Part shown: piece after piece, positions 8,750 through 18,152 of the stretch
Numbering within the stretch: position 1 is the first letter of the stretch
Layout of the letters: each line of letters begins with the position of its first letter
Made by a program: the position numbers and the translations under genes
Origin: Nesterenkonia sp.
GTDB taxonomy: Bacteria > Actinomycetota > Actinomycetes > Actinomycetales > Micrococcaceae
Length of the DNA: 64,000 nt
Reading direction: 5' to 3'
NCBI RefSeq assembly: GCF_029265375.1
Contig: NZ_JAJUJJ010000004.1
Location: 80,182 to 144,181, forward strand
Notes under the pieces: model-generated
What the model was told of the DNA's origin: nothing
What the model saw: only the letters and a program-made list of their open reading frames with translations
Database searches by the model: none

Positions 8750-9694
8750 GTGGAGACTGTGCTAGCGATCGTTTGCCCAGGACAGGGCTCCCAGACACCC
8801 GGACTGCTCAGCCCCTGGCTGCAGGCCGAGGGTGCCGCGGAGCTGATCGACGAATTCTCCGACGCCGCCGGAACCGACCTGCGCGTGCACGGCACAAGCT
8901 CCGATGAGGAGACCATCCGGGACACGGCGGTGGCTCAGCCCCTGATTGTGGCGGCATCGCTGCTCAGCGCCCAGGCGCTGGGGCTGAGCCCGGAGCGTGT
9001 GGCCTCGTTCGGCCCCAAGGCGCTGGTGGCGGGCCACTCGGTGGGTGAGATCCCCGCAGCGGCCCTGGCCGGAGTGATCACCCGCGCCCAGGCCGGGCGG
9101 CTGATCGGAGTCCGCGCCTCTGCGATGGCTGAGGCCGCGGCCGCAGAAGCAACCGGTATGGCCGCAGTCCTGGGCGGCAAAGAGGAGGACGTCCAGGCCG
9201 CCATCGAAGCCGCCGGACTCGCCGCCGCGAATGTGAACGCACCCGGCCAGGTGGTCGCCGCAGGATCTGAGCAGGCGCTGCAGCAGCTGGCCGAGACCCC
9301 CCCGGCCCGCGCCCGCATCGTCCCGCTGAAAGTCGCCGGGGCTTTCCACACCGACTACATGGCGGAGGCGCGCACCGCACTGGAGCAGGAGGCGGCGCAG
9401 GTTCAGCCGGCCGATCCGGGCACCGGGCTGCTCTCCAACCGCGACGGCGTCCGGGTCTCCTCCGGAGCCGAGGCGCTGAGCAGGATCGTGGATCAGGTCA
9501 CCCGCCCCGTCCGCTGGGACAAGTGCATGGAGACCATGCGCGAGACTGGAGTCACCGGCATCCTGGAGCTGCTGCCCGGCGGTACTCTGGTGGGGCTGGC
9601 CAAGCGCGGCCTGCGCGGCGTCGAGTCCTTCGCCGTCACCTCCCCCGAGGATGTGGAACGCGCCGCAGAGTTCATCGACGAGCACACCCGCTGA
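8750..9694 (+). CDS. fabD: Malonyl-CoA:ACP transacylase
   Basis: Loads malonyl groups from CoA onto acyl carrier protein for type II fatty acid synthesis in the cytoplasm. The 314 residues fit the family. Motifs seen: GQGSQ near the N-terminus, the nucleophile elbow GHSVGE (Ser97) and the catalytic His in VAGAFHTDY (His198). The start is a GTG at 8750. A second GTG at 8759 would give the VLAIVCPGQGSQ N-terminus more usual in relatives, so the first three residues are uncertain. First gene of the fab operon, with an operator-like palindrome upstream. Confidence 0.95.
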   Translation: METVLAIVCPGQGSQTPGLLSPWLQAEGAAELIDEFSDAAGTDLRVHGTSSDEETIRDTAVAQPLIVAASLLSAQALGLSPERVASFGPKALVAGHSVGEIPAAALAGVITRAQAGRLIGVRASAMAEAAAAEATGMAAVLGGKEEDVQAAIEAAGLAAANVNAPGQVVAAGSEQALQQLAETPPARARIVPLKVAGAFHTDYMAEARTALEQEAAQVQPADPGTGLLSNRDGVRVSSGAEALSRIVDQVTRPVRWDKCMETMRETGVTGILELLPGGTLVGLAKRGLRGVESFAVTSPEDVERAAEFIDEHTR

Positions 9695-9725
9695 TCTGCT
9701 CCCTGACAACGAAAGGCCCACTGAC

Positions 9726-10790
9726 GTGACAGCCGCTCCCTCCGCCCCGCTGGCCCAGACCTCCCCCGTCGCCGGGACCGCTGTGCTCGGCCTGGGCGTC
9801 CACCGGCCCGAGGTAGTGGTGGACAACGAGCAGATCTGCCAGTGGATCGACTCCTCCGATGAGTGGATCCGCCAGCGCACCGGCATCGTCACCCGTCGTC
9901 GGGCACCTGCGCACGTCTCAGTGGTGGACATGTCCTATGACGCGGCTCGCGAGGCGCTGCAGGACGCCGGTATCGACGGCAGCCAGCTGGGCGCCGTCGT
10001 CGTCTCCACGGTGACCCACCCCTACCAGACCCCTTCGGCGGCCGCTGATCTGGCGCACCGTCTCGGCGCCACTCCGGCCGCGGCCTTCGACATCTCCGCC
10101 GCCTGCGCCGGTTTCTGCTACGGCATCGGGCAGGCAGACGCGCTGGTGCGCTCCGGGGCCGCCGAGTATGTGCTGGTGGTCGGGGTGGAGAAGCTCAGCG
10201 ACTTCATCGACAACCATGAACGCTCCATCTCCTTCCTGCTCGGCGACGGCGCCGGCGCTGTGGTGGTGGGCCCCTCGGAGACGCCCGGGATCTCCCCCTC
10301 GGTGCTGGGCTCCAACGGTGAGAAGTGGAGCGCAGTCTCCATGAACAACTCGCTGCTGCGACTTCGTGACGCTCTGTTCGACGCCCACACCAGCGGGGAC
10401 GCCTCCCAGCTGATGGATCCCGAGCAGCGGCTGTGGCCGACGCTGCGCCAGGACGGGCAGACCGTCTTCCGCTGGGCGGTGTGGGAGATGGCCAAGGTGG
10501 CCAAGCAGGCCCTGGAGACAGCTGGGATCAGCGCTGCGGACCTAACAGCCTTCGTTCCGCATCAGGCCAATATGCGGATCATCGATGAACTGGCCAAACA
10601 GCTGAAGCTGCCCGAGACCGTGCTGATCGGACGCGACATCGTCGACTCCGGCAACACCTCGGCGGCTTCCATCCCGCTGGCGCTGCACCGGCTGCGCAGT
10701 GAGCACCCGGAGATCCGCGGCGGCTATGCTCTGCAGATCGGCTTCGGCGCGGGCCTGGTCTACGGCGCCCAGGTGATCCGGATCCCATAG
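9726..10790 (+). CDS. fabH: 3-oxoacyl-ACP synthase III
   Basis: Condenses an acyl-CoA primer with malonyl-ACP to begin fatty acid chains; in actinobacteria it favours branched primers. The 354-residue product shows the Cys-His-Asn triad: Cys127 in DISAACAGFCYG, His279 in HQANMRI and Asn310 in GNTSAASIP. I start at the GTG at 9726, with GAAAGG nine bases upstream; the open frame extends further back but that part overlaps fabD. It sits second in the fab operon. Confidence 0.95.
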   Translation: MTAAPSAPLAQTSPVAGTAVLGLGVHRPEVVVDNEQICQWIDSSDEWIRQRTGIVTRRRAPAHVSVVDMSYDAAREALQDAGIDGSQLGAVVVSTVTHPYQTPSAAADLAHRLGATPAAAFDISAACAGFCYGIGQADALVRSGAAEYVLVVGVEKLSDFIDNHERSISFLLGDGAGAVVVGPSETPGISPSVLGSNGEKWSAVSMNNSLLRLRDALFDAHTSGDASQLMDPEQRLWPTLRQDGQTVFRWAVWEMAKVAKQALETAGISAADLTAFVPHQANMRIIDELAKQLKLPETVLIGRDIVDSGNTSAASIPLALHRLRSEHPEIRGGYALQIGFGAGLVYGAQVIRIP

Positions 10791-10847
10791 GCTGGCTCCG
10801 GCGCAGATTTTGCCCATTCCCCGATCACACAACCGAAAGGAAACCCA

Positions 10848-11093
10848 GTGGCTGACAAGAATGAGATCCTCGCAGGCCTCGCGGAGATTGTGGAGGAGGA
10901 GACCGGCCTGGAGACCGATGAGGTCCAGCTGGACAAGTCCTTCACCGAGGACCTGGATATCGACTCCATCTCGATGATGACCATCGTGGTCAACGCCGAA
11001 GAGAAGTTCGACGTGAAGATCCCCGACGAAGAGGTCAAGAACCTCACCACCGTCGGCGACGCCGTCGACTACATCGCAAACGCTCAGGGCTGA
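10848..11093 (+). CDS. acpP: Acyl carrier protein
   Basis: Small acidic carrier (81 residues) that holds growing acyl chains on a 4'-phosphopantetheine arm. The attachment site is Ser40 in the DLDIDSISMM motif. It starts at a GTG preceded by GAAAGGA. It lies between fabH and fabF, as in most actinobacterial fab operons. The very acidic composition is normal for the family. Confidence 0.96.
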   Translation: MADKNEILAGLAEIVEEETGLETDEVQLDKSFTEDLDIDSISMMTIVVNAEEKFDVKIPDEEVKNLTTVGDAVDYIANAQG

Positions 11094-11117
11094 TCTCAGC
11101 CCGCCGAAAGGAGCTCC

Positions 11118-12362
11118 ATGTCACGCCGACTCGTCATCACCGGTCTCGGTGCCACCACCCCCATCGGCGGGGACGTGCCGACCACGTGGGAGAACGCGCT
11201 GACTGGAACTTCCGGCGCGAAGACCCTTGAGTACGACTGGGTCCAGGAGTACCAGCTGCCGGTGACCTTCGCCGCCGAAGTCGCCGCTGAGCCTGCTGAG
11301 GTGCTCTCCCGCCCGGAGATCAAGCGGATGGACCGCTCCACCCAGTTCGGCGTGGTTGCCGCGCGGGAGGCTTGGGCGGATGCCGGTCTGGACGGGGCTG
11401 ACCTCGACGGCGAACGGGTCGGGGTCAGCTTCGCCACCGGGATCGGCGGGGTCTGGACGCTGCTGGACTCCTGGGACACTCTGCGGAACAAGGGGCCGCG
11501 CCGGGTGCTGCCGATGACGGTGCCGATGCTGATGCCCAATGGCGCAGCCGGAGCCATCAGCCTGGACATCGGCGCCCGGGCAGGGGCTCGCACCGCGGTC
11601 TCAGCCTGCGCCTCCGGCGTGGAGGCGCTGATCATGGCCCTGGACCTGCTGCACAACGGCGATGCCGATGTGGTGCTTGCCGGAGGCACCGAGGCCGCGA
11701 TCCATCCGCTGCCGCTGGCGGCCTTCGCCAATATGCAGGCGCTCTCCCGGCGGAATGACGATCCGGCTGCGGCCTCCCGTCCCTACGACGTCGACCGCGA
11801 CGGTTTTGTCATGGGCGAGGGCGCCGGTGCGCTGGTCATTGAGACCGAGGAGCATGCTGCAGCCCGCGGAGCCACTGTCTACGCGGAGCTGGCCGGCGGA
11901 GGCGTGACCTCTGATGCGCATCACATCACCGCCCCGGACCCTGAGGGCCTGGGTGCTACTCGCGCGCTGCGCAAGGCGCTGGCCTCGGCCTCGGCTGCGG
12001 TCGAGGACGTCACTCACGTCAACGCGCACGCCACCTCCACCCCGGTGGGTGATATTCCGGAGTACACCGCGATGAAGGCGGCCTTCGGCGACCATCTGGA
12101 GAACATCTGCGTATCGGCCACCAAGTCCCAGACCGGGCATCTGCTGGGGGCCGCCGGCGCGGTCGAGGCGGTGCTGACGGTCAAGACCCTGGCCGACCGG
12201 AAAGCACCGGTGACGATCAACTTGGAGACTCAGGATCCGGAGATCCCGCTGGATGTGGTCACCGGTGCTCCGCGGGAGCTGGGGTCCCAGGACCAGGTGG
12301 GCATCTGCTCCAGCTTCGGGTTCGGCGGCCACAACGCGGTGGTGGCCTTTCGGACTGTGTGA
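11118..12362 (+). CDS. fabF: 3-oxoacyl-ACP synthase II
   Basis: Elongating beta-ketoacyl-ACP synthase of type II fatty acid synthesis, 414 residues. The Cys-His-His triad is visible: Cys164 in AVSACASGVEA, His304 in NAHATSTPVGD and His341 in GHLLGAAG. The C-terminal SSFGFGGHNA loop is also present. The ATG follows a GAAAGGAG ribosome site. It is the last gene of the fab operon; a strong hairpin follows. Confidence 0.97.
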   Translation: MSRRLVITGLGATTPIGGDVPTTWENALTGTSGAKTLEYDWVQEYQLPVTFAAEVAAEPAEVLSRPEIKRMDRSTQFGVVAAREAWADAGLDGADLDGERVGVSFATGIGGVWTLLDSWDTLRNKGPRRVLPMTVPMLMPNGAAGAISLDIGARAGARTAVSACASGVEALIMALDLLHNGDADVVLAGGTEAAIHPLPLAAFANMQALSRRNDDPAAASRPYDVDRDGFVMGEGAGALVIETEEHAAARGATVYAELAGGGVTSDAHHITAPDPEGLGATRALRKALASASAAVEDVTHVNAHATSTPVGDIPEYTAMKAAFGDHLENICVSATKSQTGHLLGAAGAVEAVLTVKTLADRKAPVTINLETQDPEIPLDVVTGAPRELGSQDQVGICSSFGFGGHNAVVAFRTV

Positions 12363-12409
12363 GGCCCGCCCGCCTGCCGACAGAGAGCTGACGGACCTCA
12401 GACACGCTC

Positions 12410-12450
12410 AAGAGGGGGCACTCGCCATAATGCGGCGGGTGCCCCCTCTT
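12410..12450 (+). terminator. fab operon terminator
   Basis: A perfect 12-bp stem AAGAGGGGGCAC / GTGCCCCCTCTT around a ~17-nt loop, followed by a GTGCGTTGTC tail. It lies between fabF and the convergent DUF3145 gene and may work in both directions. Confidence 0.8.
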
Positions 12451-12495
12451 GTGCGTTGTCAGCGCCGCAGGTGGAGGATTCTGCGGCGAGCCGTC

Positions 12496-13014
12496 TCAGC
12501 CGACGCTGCTGAGCCAGCGCACCGGCGCTCCTTCGGCGGCGTGTCGGAAGGGTTCCAGCTCCTCATCCCATGCTTCGCCCAGGGCCAGGGACAGCTCCTG
12601 GTACATCACTGTGGGGTCGCCGGCGCCCAGCTCGTAGGCGTAGCGGATGCGGTCCTCGGAGACCATGATGTTTCCGTGGGTGTCGATAGTGGCGTGGAAG
12701 ATGCCCAGATCCGGAGTATGGGACCAGCGGGAGCCGTCGTGGCCGGGCGAAGGATCCTCAGTCACTTCAAAGCGCAGATGCGCCAGCCCGCGAAGCGTGG
12801 AGGCGAGTTTGGCGCCCAGGCCGGGGCTGCCGCGCCAGGTCAGTTCGGCGCGGTGGGTTCCGGGCGCGGCAGGCTGCGGCGTCCAGGCGAACTCCACACG
12901 GGAGTCCACCACTGACGACACGGCCCATTCGATGTGTGGGCAGAGCGCGGCAGGAGCCGAGTGGATGTGCAGCACACCCTGCGTCCCGGTTCCCTGGGCG
13001 ATGTATTCAGCCAT
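12496..13014 (-). CDS. DUF3145 family protein
   Basis: Conserved actinobacterial protein of unknown function, 172 residues. The family block GVLHIHSAPAALCPHIEWA opens the protein; later GIFHATIDTHGNIMVSEDRIR and WDEELEPFRHAAEG are recognisable. The start is the ATG at 13014: GGAGG lies 6 nt upstream, whereas it abuts the alternative ATG at 13020. The gene is convergent with fabF; a DUF3145 gene also neighbours fabF in Streptomyces, which suggests a lipid link, but no biochemical role is known to me. Confidence 0.85.
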   Translation of the reverse strand: MAEYIAQGTGTQGVLHIHSAPAALCPHIEWAVSSVVDSRVEFAWTPQPAAPGTHRAELTWRGSPGLGAKLASTLRGLAHLRFEVTEDPSPGHDGSRWSHTPDLGIFHATIDTHGNIMVSEDRIRYAYELGAGDPTVMYQELSLALGEAWDEELEPFRHAAEGAPVRWLSSVG

Positions 13015-13123
13015 ATCCATCCTCCACGTGTGCTTCTCGGTACGTCTTCCCCTACGTCCGATGGGCACATCTGCGTGGAAGGATGCGCTCTCATGTTAAC
13101 AGGAAGCCTGTGCGTGGGCACCC

Positions 13124-14062
13124 TCAGGCACGCGGATGGGCTTGGCTGTAGGCCGCTGCCAGCTTCTCGGCCGAGACATGCGTGTAGATCTGGGTAGTCG
13201 CCAGCGAGCTGTGCCCGAGCATCTCTTGGACGGTGCGCAGGTCCGCGCCGCCGTCGAGCAGATGGGTTGCGGCGGTATGCCGCAGGGCATGCGGCCCCCG
13301 GGCTGAGGTGGTTCCAAGGGCGCCCAGCGCCTGATCGACCACGCGGCGCACCACCCGCACATCCACTCGGCGGCCCCGCCTGCCCAGGAAGAGCGCCTGG
13401 GCGGATTCCTCCCCCACCAGCAGCGGCCGGGCCTTTTCGCCCCACCGCTGCAGCGCCCGCTGCGCAGGGACGCCGAAAGGCACCACTCGTTCCCGGCGAC
13501 CCTTGCCGAGCACCCGCAGGGTCCGGCGCTGATGGTCCACAGAGTCCTGGTTCAGACCGACCAGTTCGGAGACCCGGATGCCGGTGGCGTAGAGCACCTC
13601 CACCATGGTCTCGTCCCGCACCGCCAGAGCCCAGCTCACCTGGTCCGGATTCGCAGCGGCCTCCAATGCCTCACGGCGGGCGCTGAGTGCGGCCGTCAGC
13701 TCATCGATGTGCTGAGCCTGCAGCACATCCGGCAGTCGGCTGCCCCTGGACGCTGAGGCCAGCCGAACGGCTGGGTCCTCGGTGAGGTGGCCGCGGCGGT
13801 GTGCCCAGGCGGTGAAGGCCCGCACCGAGGCGGTCTTGCGGTTCAGGGTGCTGCGGCTGAGCCCACTGGCGTGCAGCTGGGCCAGCCAGGTGCGCAGCAC
13901 GGCCAGGGTGAGCCGACGCAGCCCCCCGGCGTGGACGCTGAGTTGGGCGAGGTCGCTGGTGTAGCCGCGCACTGTGTGCGCCGAGAGTCGCCGCTGGTGC
14001 TGCAGATGCGCGGCGAACTCCTCGATCAGCGGGTCCTGGGGCGCATCGGATGAGTCGGCCAT
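13124..14062 (-). CDS. xerC: Tyrosine recombinase XerC
   Basis: Site-specific recombinase that resolves chromosome dimers at dif together with XerD. The 312 residues contain an N-terminal SAM-like DNA-binding domain and the catalytic domain with all expected residues: Arg163 (ATGIRVSEL), Lys187, His258 and Arg261 (HALRHTAATHLL), His284 (LGHSS) and the nucleophile Tyr293 (TQIYTHVS). The start ATG lies 6 nt after a TAGACT -10 box, so it is probably leaderless and transcribed apart from dprA. It stands beside dprA and comM, as in many actinobacteria. Confidence 0.93.
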   Translation of the reverse strand: MADSSDAPQDPLIEEFAAHLQHQRRLSAHTVRGYTSDLAQLSVHAGGLRRLTLAVLRTWLAQLHASGLSRSTLNRKTASVRAFTAWAHRRGHLTEDPAVRLASASRGSRLPDVLQAQHIDELTAALSARREALEAAANPDQVSWALAVRDETMVEVLYATGIRVSELVGLNQDSVDHQRRTLRVLGKGRRERVVPFGVPAQRALQRWGEKARPLLVGEESAQALFLGRRGRRVDVRVVRRVVDQALGALGTTSARGPHALRHTAATHLLDGGADLRTVQEMLGHSSLATTQIYTHVSAEKLAAAYSQAHPRA

Positions 14063-14068
14063 AGTCGC

Positions 14069-14074
14069 AGTCTA
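14069..14074 (-). promoter_or_regulatory. -10 box of leaderless xerC
   Basis: TAGACT on the minus strand, 6 nt before the xerC ATG. Confidence 0.45.
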
Positions 14075-14090
14075 GGCCCGCGGAGGCGCC

Positions 14091-15383
14091 TCACGGCGCA
14101 GGCGGACGGGCTCTGCCCCACTGCCCGTTGGTCTCTGCGGCCAGTCCGCGCCGCTGCAGCCTGCTCAGCCCGCTCAGCACCTGGGGCATCGCCAGACCTG
14201 CGACCTGGGAAAGCCGTCCTGCAGTGGTCAGCCGGCGGGCAGGCAGCGCGTCGTAGATCCGCCGCTCAGCCTCCCCCAGCCCCTCCAGCGGGTCGGGATC
14301 CGACCGGTGCCGCTGCGCCGACGACTCCGGCAGCGGCAGCGGATCCTGCTCGAGGGCCGCTGCGGCCACCATCTGCATCACTTCGGCTGCGTCGGTGACC
14401 AGCTGGGCCGGCGTCTGCTGCAGCAGCCGGTGGCAGCCGGCCGAACTGGCGGAGTAGACGCTGCCGGGAACCGCTCCGACAGGCCGTCCCAGCTCCAGGG
14501 CGTGATGGGCGGTGGACAGGGCGCCGCTGCGCCACCGGGCCTCGACCACCACTACAGCGTCGGCGAGCGCGGCGATGAGCCGGTTGCGCTGCAGGAAGCG
14601 GTGCCGTGTGGGCGCGGATCCCGGAGCCATCTCGGTCAGCAGCAGCCCGTGATCGGCAATGCTGCGCAGCAGAGGCTCATTGCCTGCCGGATAGAACCGG
14701 TCCGCACCCCCGGCCAGGACGGCCACGCTGCTGGCGAATCCTGAGGTCCCCGCGGCCAAGGCTGCCCGGTGCGCGGCCGCGTCGACTCCGTAGGCCCCGC
14801 CCGAGAGGACCGCCACCTCCCGCGCCGCCAGCTGCTCCGCCAATTCAGCAGCAACCTGTCCTCCGTAGTCGCTCATCTCCCGGGCGCCGACGACAGCGAT
14901 GCACCGTCCCGGCCTGGGAAGCCGGTCAGCCGCGGCAGCATAGACCTGCTGGGGATGCGTGCTGCGCCCGCTGCCGCGGCAGCGGAAGTACAGTCCCAGC
15001 GGGGCAGCTGCCTGCAGGTCATTCAGCTGCTGCGGCCAGGCGGCATCCTCCGGGATCAGCAGCCCGCCGCCGAAGTCCTCCAAAGCCGCTAGGTCCCGTG
15101 CGCCGTCGGCCTGGGCGGCGCGGGTGCGCCAGCGCTTCAGGGCATCGCGGAGTCCCGCAGTCCGCCGCAGGCCCGCTTCTGCGGCCTGCCGGGCGGCGGC
15201 CTCCTGCTCGCCCGGGCTCGGCTCCTCGCCTCCCAGGGCCAGCTGATGGGTCCGCTCCACCCCGAGGGCGGTCACCGCCGCCCACCCCATGAGGTCGCCG
15301 GGCTCCACCACACGGCACAGCTCGGAGCGCATCACCCGCAGCCTCCTCTCGGCCCACGGCGGGCTCCCGGTGCTCTGATTCAT
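14091..15383 (-). CDS. dprA: DNA processing protein DprA
   Basis: Loads RecA onto incoming single-stranded DNA during natural transformation. The 430-residue protein contains the Rossmann-fold core with VVGAREMSDYGG, LSGGAYGVDAAAHRAAL, the AVLAGGADRFYP segment and FLQRNRLIAALADAVVVVEA. A C-terminal winged-helix-like region (RRIYDALPARRLTTAGRLSQVAGL) follows. The ATG is preceded by GGAGGAG. It is downstream of comM with a 15-bp gap, in the yraN-comM-dprA order common in actinobacteria; presence of dprA and comM alone does not prove competence. Confidence 0.94.
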   Translation of the reverse strand: MNQSTGSPPWAERRLRVMRSELCRVVEPGDLMGWAAVTALGVERTHQLALGGEEPSPGEQEAAARQAAEAGLRRTAGLRDALKRWRTRAAQADGARDLAALEDFGGGLLIPEDAAWPQQLNDLQAAAPLGLYFRCRGSGRSTHPQQVYAAAADRLPRPGRCIAVVGAREMSDYGGQVAAELAEQLAAREVAVLSGGAYGVDAAAHRAALAAGTSGFASSVAVLAGGADRFYPAGNEPLLRSIADHGLLLTEMAPGSAPTRHRFLQRNRLIAALADAVVVVEARWRSGALSTAHHALELGRPVGAVPGSVYSASSAGCHRLLQQTPAQLVTDAAEVMQMVAAAALEQDPLPLPESSAQRHRSDPDPLEGLGEAERRIYDALPARRLTTAGRLSQVAGLAMPQVLSGLSRLQRRGLAAETNGQWGRARPPAP

Positions 15384-15398
15384 TGTGGTCTCCTCCTC

Positions 15399-16955
15399 TC
15401 AGCGGCTGAGCCGCAGCTGCATGGCGGCGTCGACGTCGTCAGAGTCCGGGCGCTGCCGCCCAGCCAGGTCGCAGAGGGTCCAGGCCAGCCGCAGGACCCT
15501 GAGGTAGCCGCGCAGGGAGATGGTGGCTCTGTCCAGTGCCCGGTCCAGCGCCGCTGTGGTCTGGGTGGGCAGCCGCATGAAGCTGGTCATCATCGGCAGC
15601 GGCACCTGACTGTTGAGGGTCAGCCCCTGGGGCTGCAGCCGCTCGCGCTGCTGGCCGCGGGCCTGTATGACTCGCTCCAGCACCTGGGCGGAGGATTCTT
15701 CCTGTTCACTCAGGCTCACCGCGGCGGACCGTGGGCGTTCAACCTGCATCTGCACATCAATGCGGTCCAGCAGCGGGCCGGAGAGCCGGGAGAGATAGCT
15801 TCGGCGTTCGGCCGCTGAGCAGGTGCAGGCTCTCCCCCGCCCGACGTTCATTCCGCAGGGGCAGGGGTTGGCCGCCAGCACCAGCTGGAATGCCGCCGGA
15901 TAGGTGACCTGCCCGGCAGCGCGCTGCAGGCAGATGGTTCCGGTCTCCAGAGGCTGGCGCAGAGCGTCGAGCACATGCCGCTGGAACTCCGGCGCCTCAT
16001 CCAGGAACAGCACTCCCCGGTGGGCGCGGGTGATGGCCCCGGGTGCCGGTATCCTCCGCCCGCCGCCGATGATCGCCGCGGCGCTGGCGCTGTGGTGCGG
16101 CGCCTCATAGGGCGGGGTGCGGCGCAGCTGGGTGACCTCGGCGGCCCCGGAGCTCAGTGAGGCGATCGCGGTGACCTCCATGGCTTCTGCATCGTCCAAG
16201 GGAGGAAGGATCCCGGGCAGACGCTCTGCCAGCATGGTCTTCCCCGCCCCGGGGGCGCCGATGAGCATCATGTGGTGGCCGCCGGCGGCAGCGACTTCCA
16301 GGCCGAAGCGCGCCTCGGCCTGGCCACGCACCTCGGCCAGGTCGCCGCACTCCGGTTCGGAACGGTGAGCGTGGCCTTGGTGGGCGGCGGTGCTGGGCAC
16401 CCAGACGCGGCGCAGGCCTTCAGCTGACTGCCCCTTCAGCTGCCCGGCGGGGGCGCCGAATGCTGCTGCCACATCACTGACGTGGTCCGCGGCCAGAACC
16501 TCGATGCCCGGCACCAGGGCGGCCTCCTGAGCATTGGCGGTGGAGACCACCACCTGGCAGGCGCCGGCCTCTGCGGCTGCGGCCACGGCTGGCAGCACCC
16601 CGCGCACTGGCCGCAGCCGCCCGTCCAGACCGAGCTCGGCCAGGAAGATCACATCTGCGGTGCCGGAGAGGTGACCATCGGCGGCCCAGGCGCTCATCAG
16701 AATCGCAAGGTCCAGCCCGGAGCCGGACTTGGGCAGCGAGGCGGGACTCAGGTTCACCGTGAGCCGACGGCGGGGCAGCTGCAGCCCCGCGTTCTTGGCC
16801 GCCGAGCGGATGCGCTCCTGGCTTTCGCGCAGTGCGGCATCGGGCAGCCCCAGCAGCACAAAGGCCGGCAGCGACTGGCCGATATCTGCCTCCACCTCGA
16901 TCAGGTGGCCCTCCATCCCGATCAGCACCACGCTGCGTGCCCGTCCCATACTCAT
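15399..16955 (-). CDS. comM: YifB/ComM family Mg-chelatase-like AAA+ ATPase
   Basis: Hexameric helicase-like AAA+ ATPase that promotes branch migration during transformation in other species. The 518-residue product has an N-terminal Lon-protease-like fold (VEADIGQSLPAFVLLGLPDAALRES), Walker A GAPGAGKTML near residue 240, Walker B GVLFLDEAPEF, a zinc-type Cys cluster (NPCPCGMNVGRGRACTCS) and a C-terminal Mg-chelatase domain. Its ATG overlaps the yraN stop as ATGA, indicating translational coupling. dprA follows. Confidence 0.94.
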   Translation of the reverse strand: MSMGRARSVVLIGMEGHLIEVEADIGQSLPAFVLLGLPDAALRESQERIRSAAKNAGLQLPRRRLTVNLSPASLPKSGSGLDLAILMSAWAADGHLSGTADVIFLAELGLDGRLRPVRGVLPAVAAAAEAGACQVVVSTANAQEAALVPGIEVLAADHVSDVAAAFGAPAGQLKGQSAEGLRRVWVPSTAAHQGHAHRSEPECGDLAEVRGQAEARFGLEVAAAGGHHMMLIGAPGAGKTMLAERLPGILPPLDDAEAMEVTAIASLSSGAAEVTQLRRTPPYEAPHHSASAAAIIGGGRRIPAPGAITRAHRGVLFLDEAPEFQRHVLDALRQPLETGTICLQRAAGQVTYPAAFQLVLAANPCPCGMNVGRGRACTCSAAERRSYLSRLSGPLLDRIDVQMQVERPRSAAVSLSEQEESSAQVLERVIQARGQQRERLQPQGLTLNSQVPLPMMTSFMRLPTQTTAALDRALDRATISLRGYLRVLRLAWTLCDLAGRQRPDSDDVDAAMQLRLSR

Positions 16956-17317
16956 AGCCGCACATCCTGCAGGTGCTCGATGTTCACGCAGTCCTCGCCC
17001 TGTCCGGCCAGCAGCACACCGACGACGTCGACCCGCCGCTCGCGCAGCGGCACCCGGCGTCCGGAGGCGTACTCCCCCAGCAGTCGGTGCAGGCGGCGCA
17101 GCTTCTGCTCATCCACGGCTTCCAACGGGTCCCCGAAGCCGGTGCCGCGGCGGGTCTTGACCTCTACCGCCACCAGCTCGGTCCCGTGGACGGTGATCAG
17201 GTCCAGCTCGCCGCGCGCGGACCGCCACCGCCGGGCCAGCAGCCTGTGTCCGCGGGCGGTGAGATAGTCGGCGGCCAGCTGCTCGCCGATGAGCCCGGTG
17301 CGGTCTTTGGCACGCAT
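16952..17317 (-). CDS. YraN family endonuclease-like protein (UPF0102)
   Basis: Small predicted PD-(D/E)XK nuclease-fold protein of 121 residues and unknown precise role. The fold's catalytic elements are visible: G-x-L-A-x-x-Y near the N-terminus, then RGELDLITVHG and VAVEVKTRRG, giving the E-D-(E/Q)VK constellation. The ATG follows GGAGG. Its stop overlaps the comM start by four bases. The rnhB-yraN-comM-dprA order is widespread. Confidence 0.9.
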   Translation of the reverse strand: MRAKDRTGLIGEQLAADYLTARGHRLLARRWRSARGELDLITVHGTELVAVEVKTRRGTGFGDPLEAVDEQKLRRLHRLLGEYASGRRVPLRERRVDVVGVLLAGQGEDCVNIEHLQDVRL

Positions 17318-17471
17318 CCCCCCTCCTCTCGTGATCGCTGATCACCAGAGTGCGGGCGGATGCTGCTGGGTCCGCTGAGTTCTGCTGTGACTGTGGAGTC
17401 CGCGGTGCGGCGTCCTAGCCTGCGTGCGGAAGGGGAAAACTGGTGCCGTGCCCGCAGCGGGGCGGCCTGCC

Positions 17472-18152
17472 TCAGGCTTCTGCTGGGGCGGGGACTCCCA
17501 GGTTCCAGGAGCGGCGGTGGTAGCTGGTGGGCCCGTGGGCGCGGATGGCCTCCCGGTGGGCCGGGGATCCGTAGCCCTTATTGGAGTCCCAGGCGTAGTC
17601 CGGATGCTCAGTTGCCAGCTGCCGCATCAGCTCGTCCCGCTCGACCTTGGCCAGCACGGAGGCGCAGGCCACGGTGAGGCTGAGCGTATCGGCCTTGGCC
17701 AGAGTGTGTACGCGGGCAGAGCCGCCTGCGGTGAGCCAGTCGTGCACGCCGTCGAGGAGCACCAGATCCACCGGACGGGACAGCTGGGCCTCCACCTCGC
17801 GGAGTCCGGCTCGGCCGGCGGCCGAGAGGGCGGCGGTCAGCCCGGCGGCATCGATGGCCTCCGCGCTGCGGTGCTGGACGCTGAACGCCGCAGCGTGCTC
17901 GCAGATGCGCGGGTGCCACTGGGTGCGCGCCGCGGCGGTCAGCAGCTTGGAGTCGCGCACTCCGTCGAGCGCCTCCCAGCAGCCGGCGCTGCGCACGGAT
18001 GCCGGAAGCGCCTGCAGATCCATCACCACCACGCCCACAGTCACCGGCCCGGCCAGTGCACCGCGGCCGACCTCGTCCACCCCGGCGATGAACCGTGCCC
18101 CGGTCTGGGCGGCCAGCTTCAGCTCCGGCAGCAGTGTGGCGCTGGTGGTCAT
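17472..18152 (-). CDS. rnhB: Ribonuclease HII
   Basis: Removes ribonucleotides and RNA primers from DNA. The 226-residue product has the RNase HII opening FIAGVDEVGRGALAGP, with the metal-binding Asp-Glu pair, then VRDSKLL and a later DLVLLDGVHDW and SLTVACASVLAKVERD. Its ATG overlaps the lepB stop as ATGA, so it is translationally coupled. A ~150-bp gap with no clear feature separates it from yraN. Confidence 0.95.
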   Translation of the reverse strand: MTTSATLLPELKLAAQTGARFIAGVDEVGRGALAGPVTVGVVVMDLQALPASVRSAGCWEALDGVRDSKLLTAAARTQWHPRICEHAAAFSVQHRSAEAIDAAGLTAALSAAGRAGLREVEAQLSRPVDLVLLDGVHDWLTAGGSARVHTLAKADTLSLTVACASVLAKVERDELMRQLATEHPDYAWDSNKGYGSPAHREAIRAHGPTSYHRRSWNLGVPAPAEA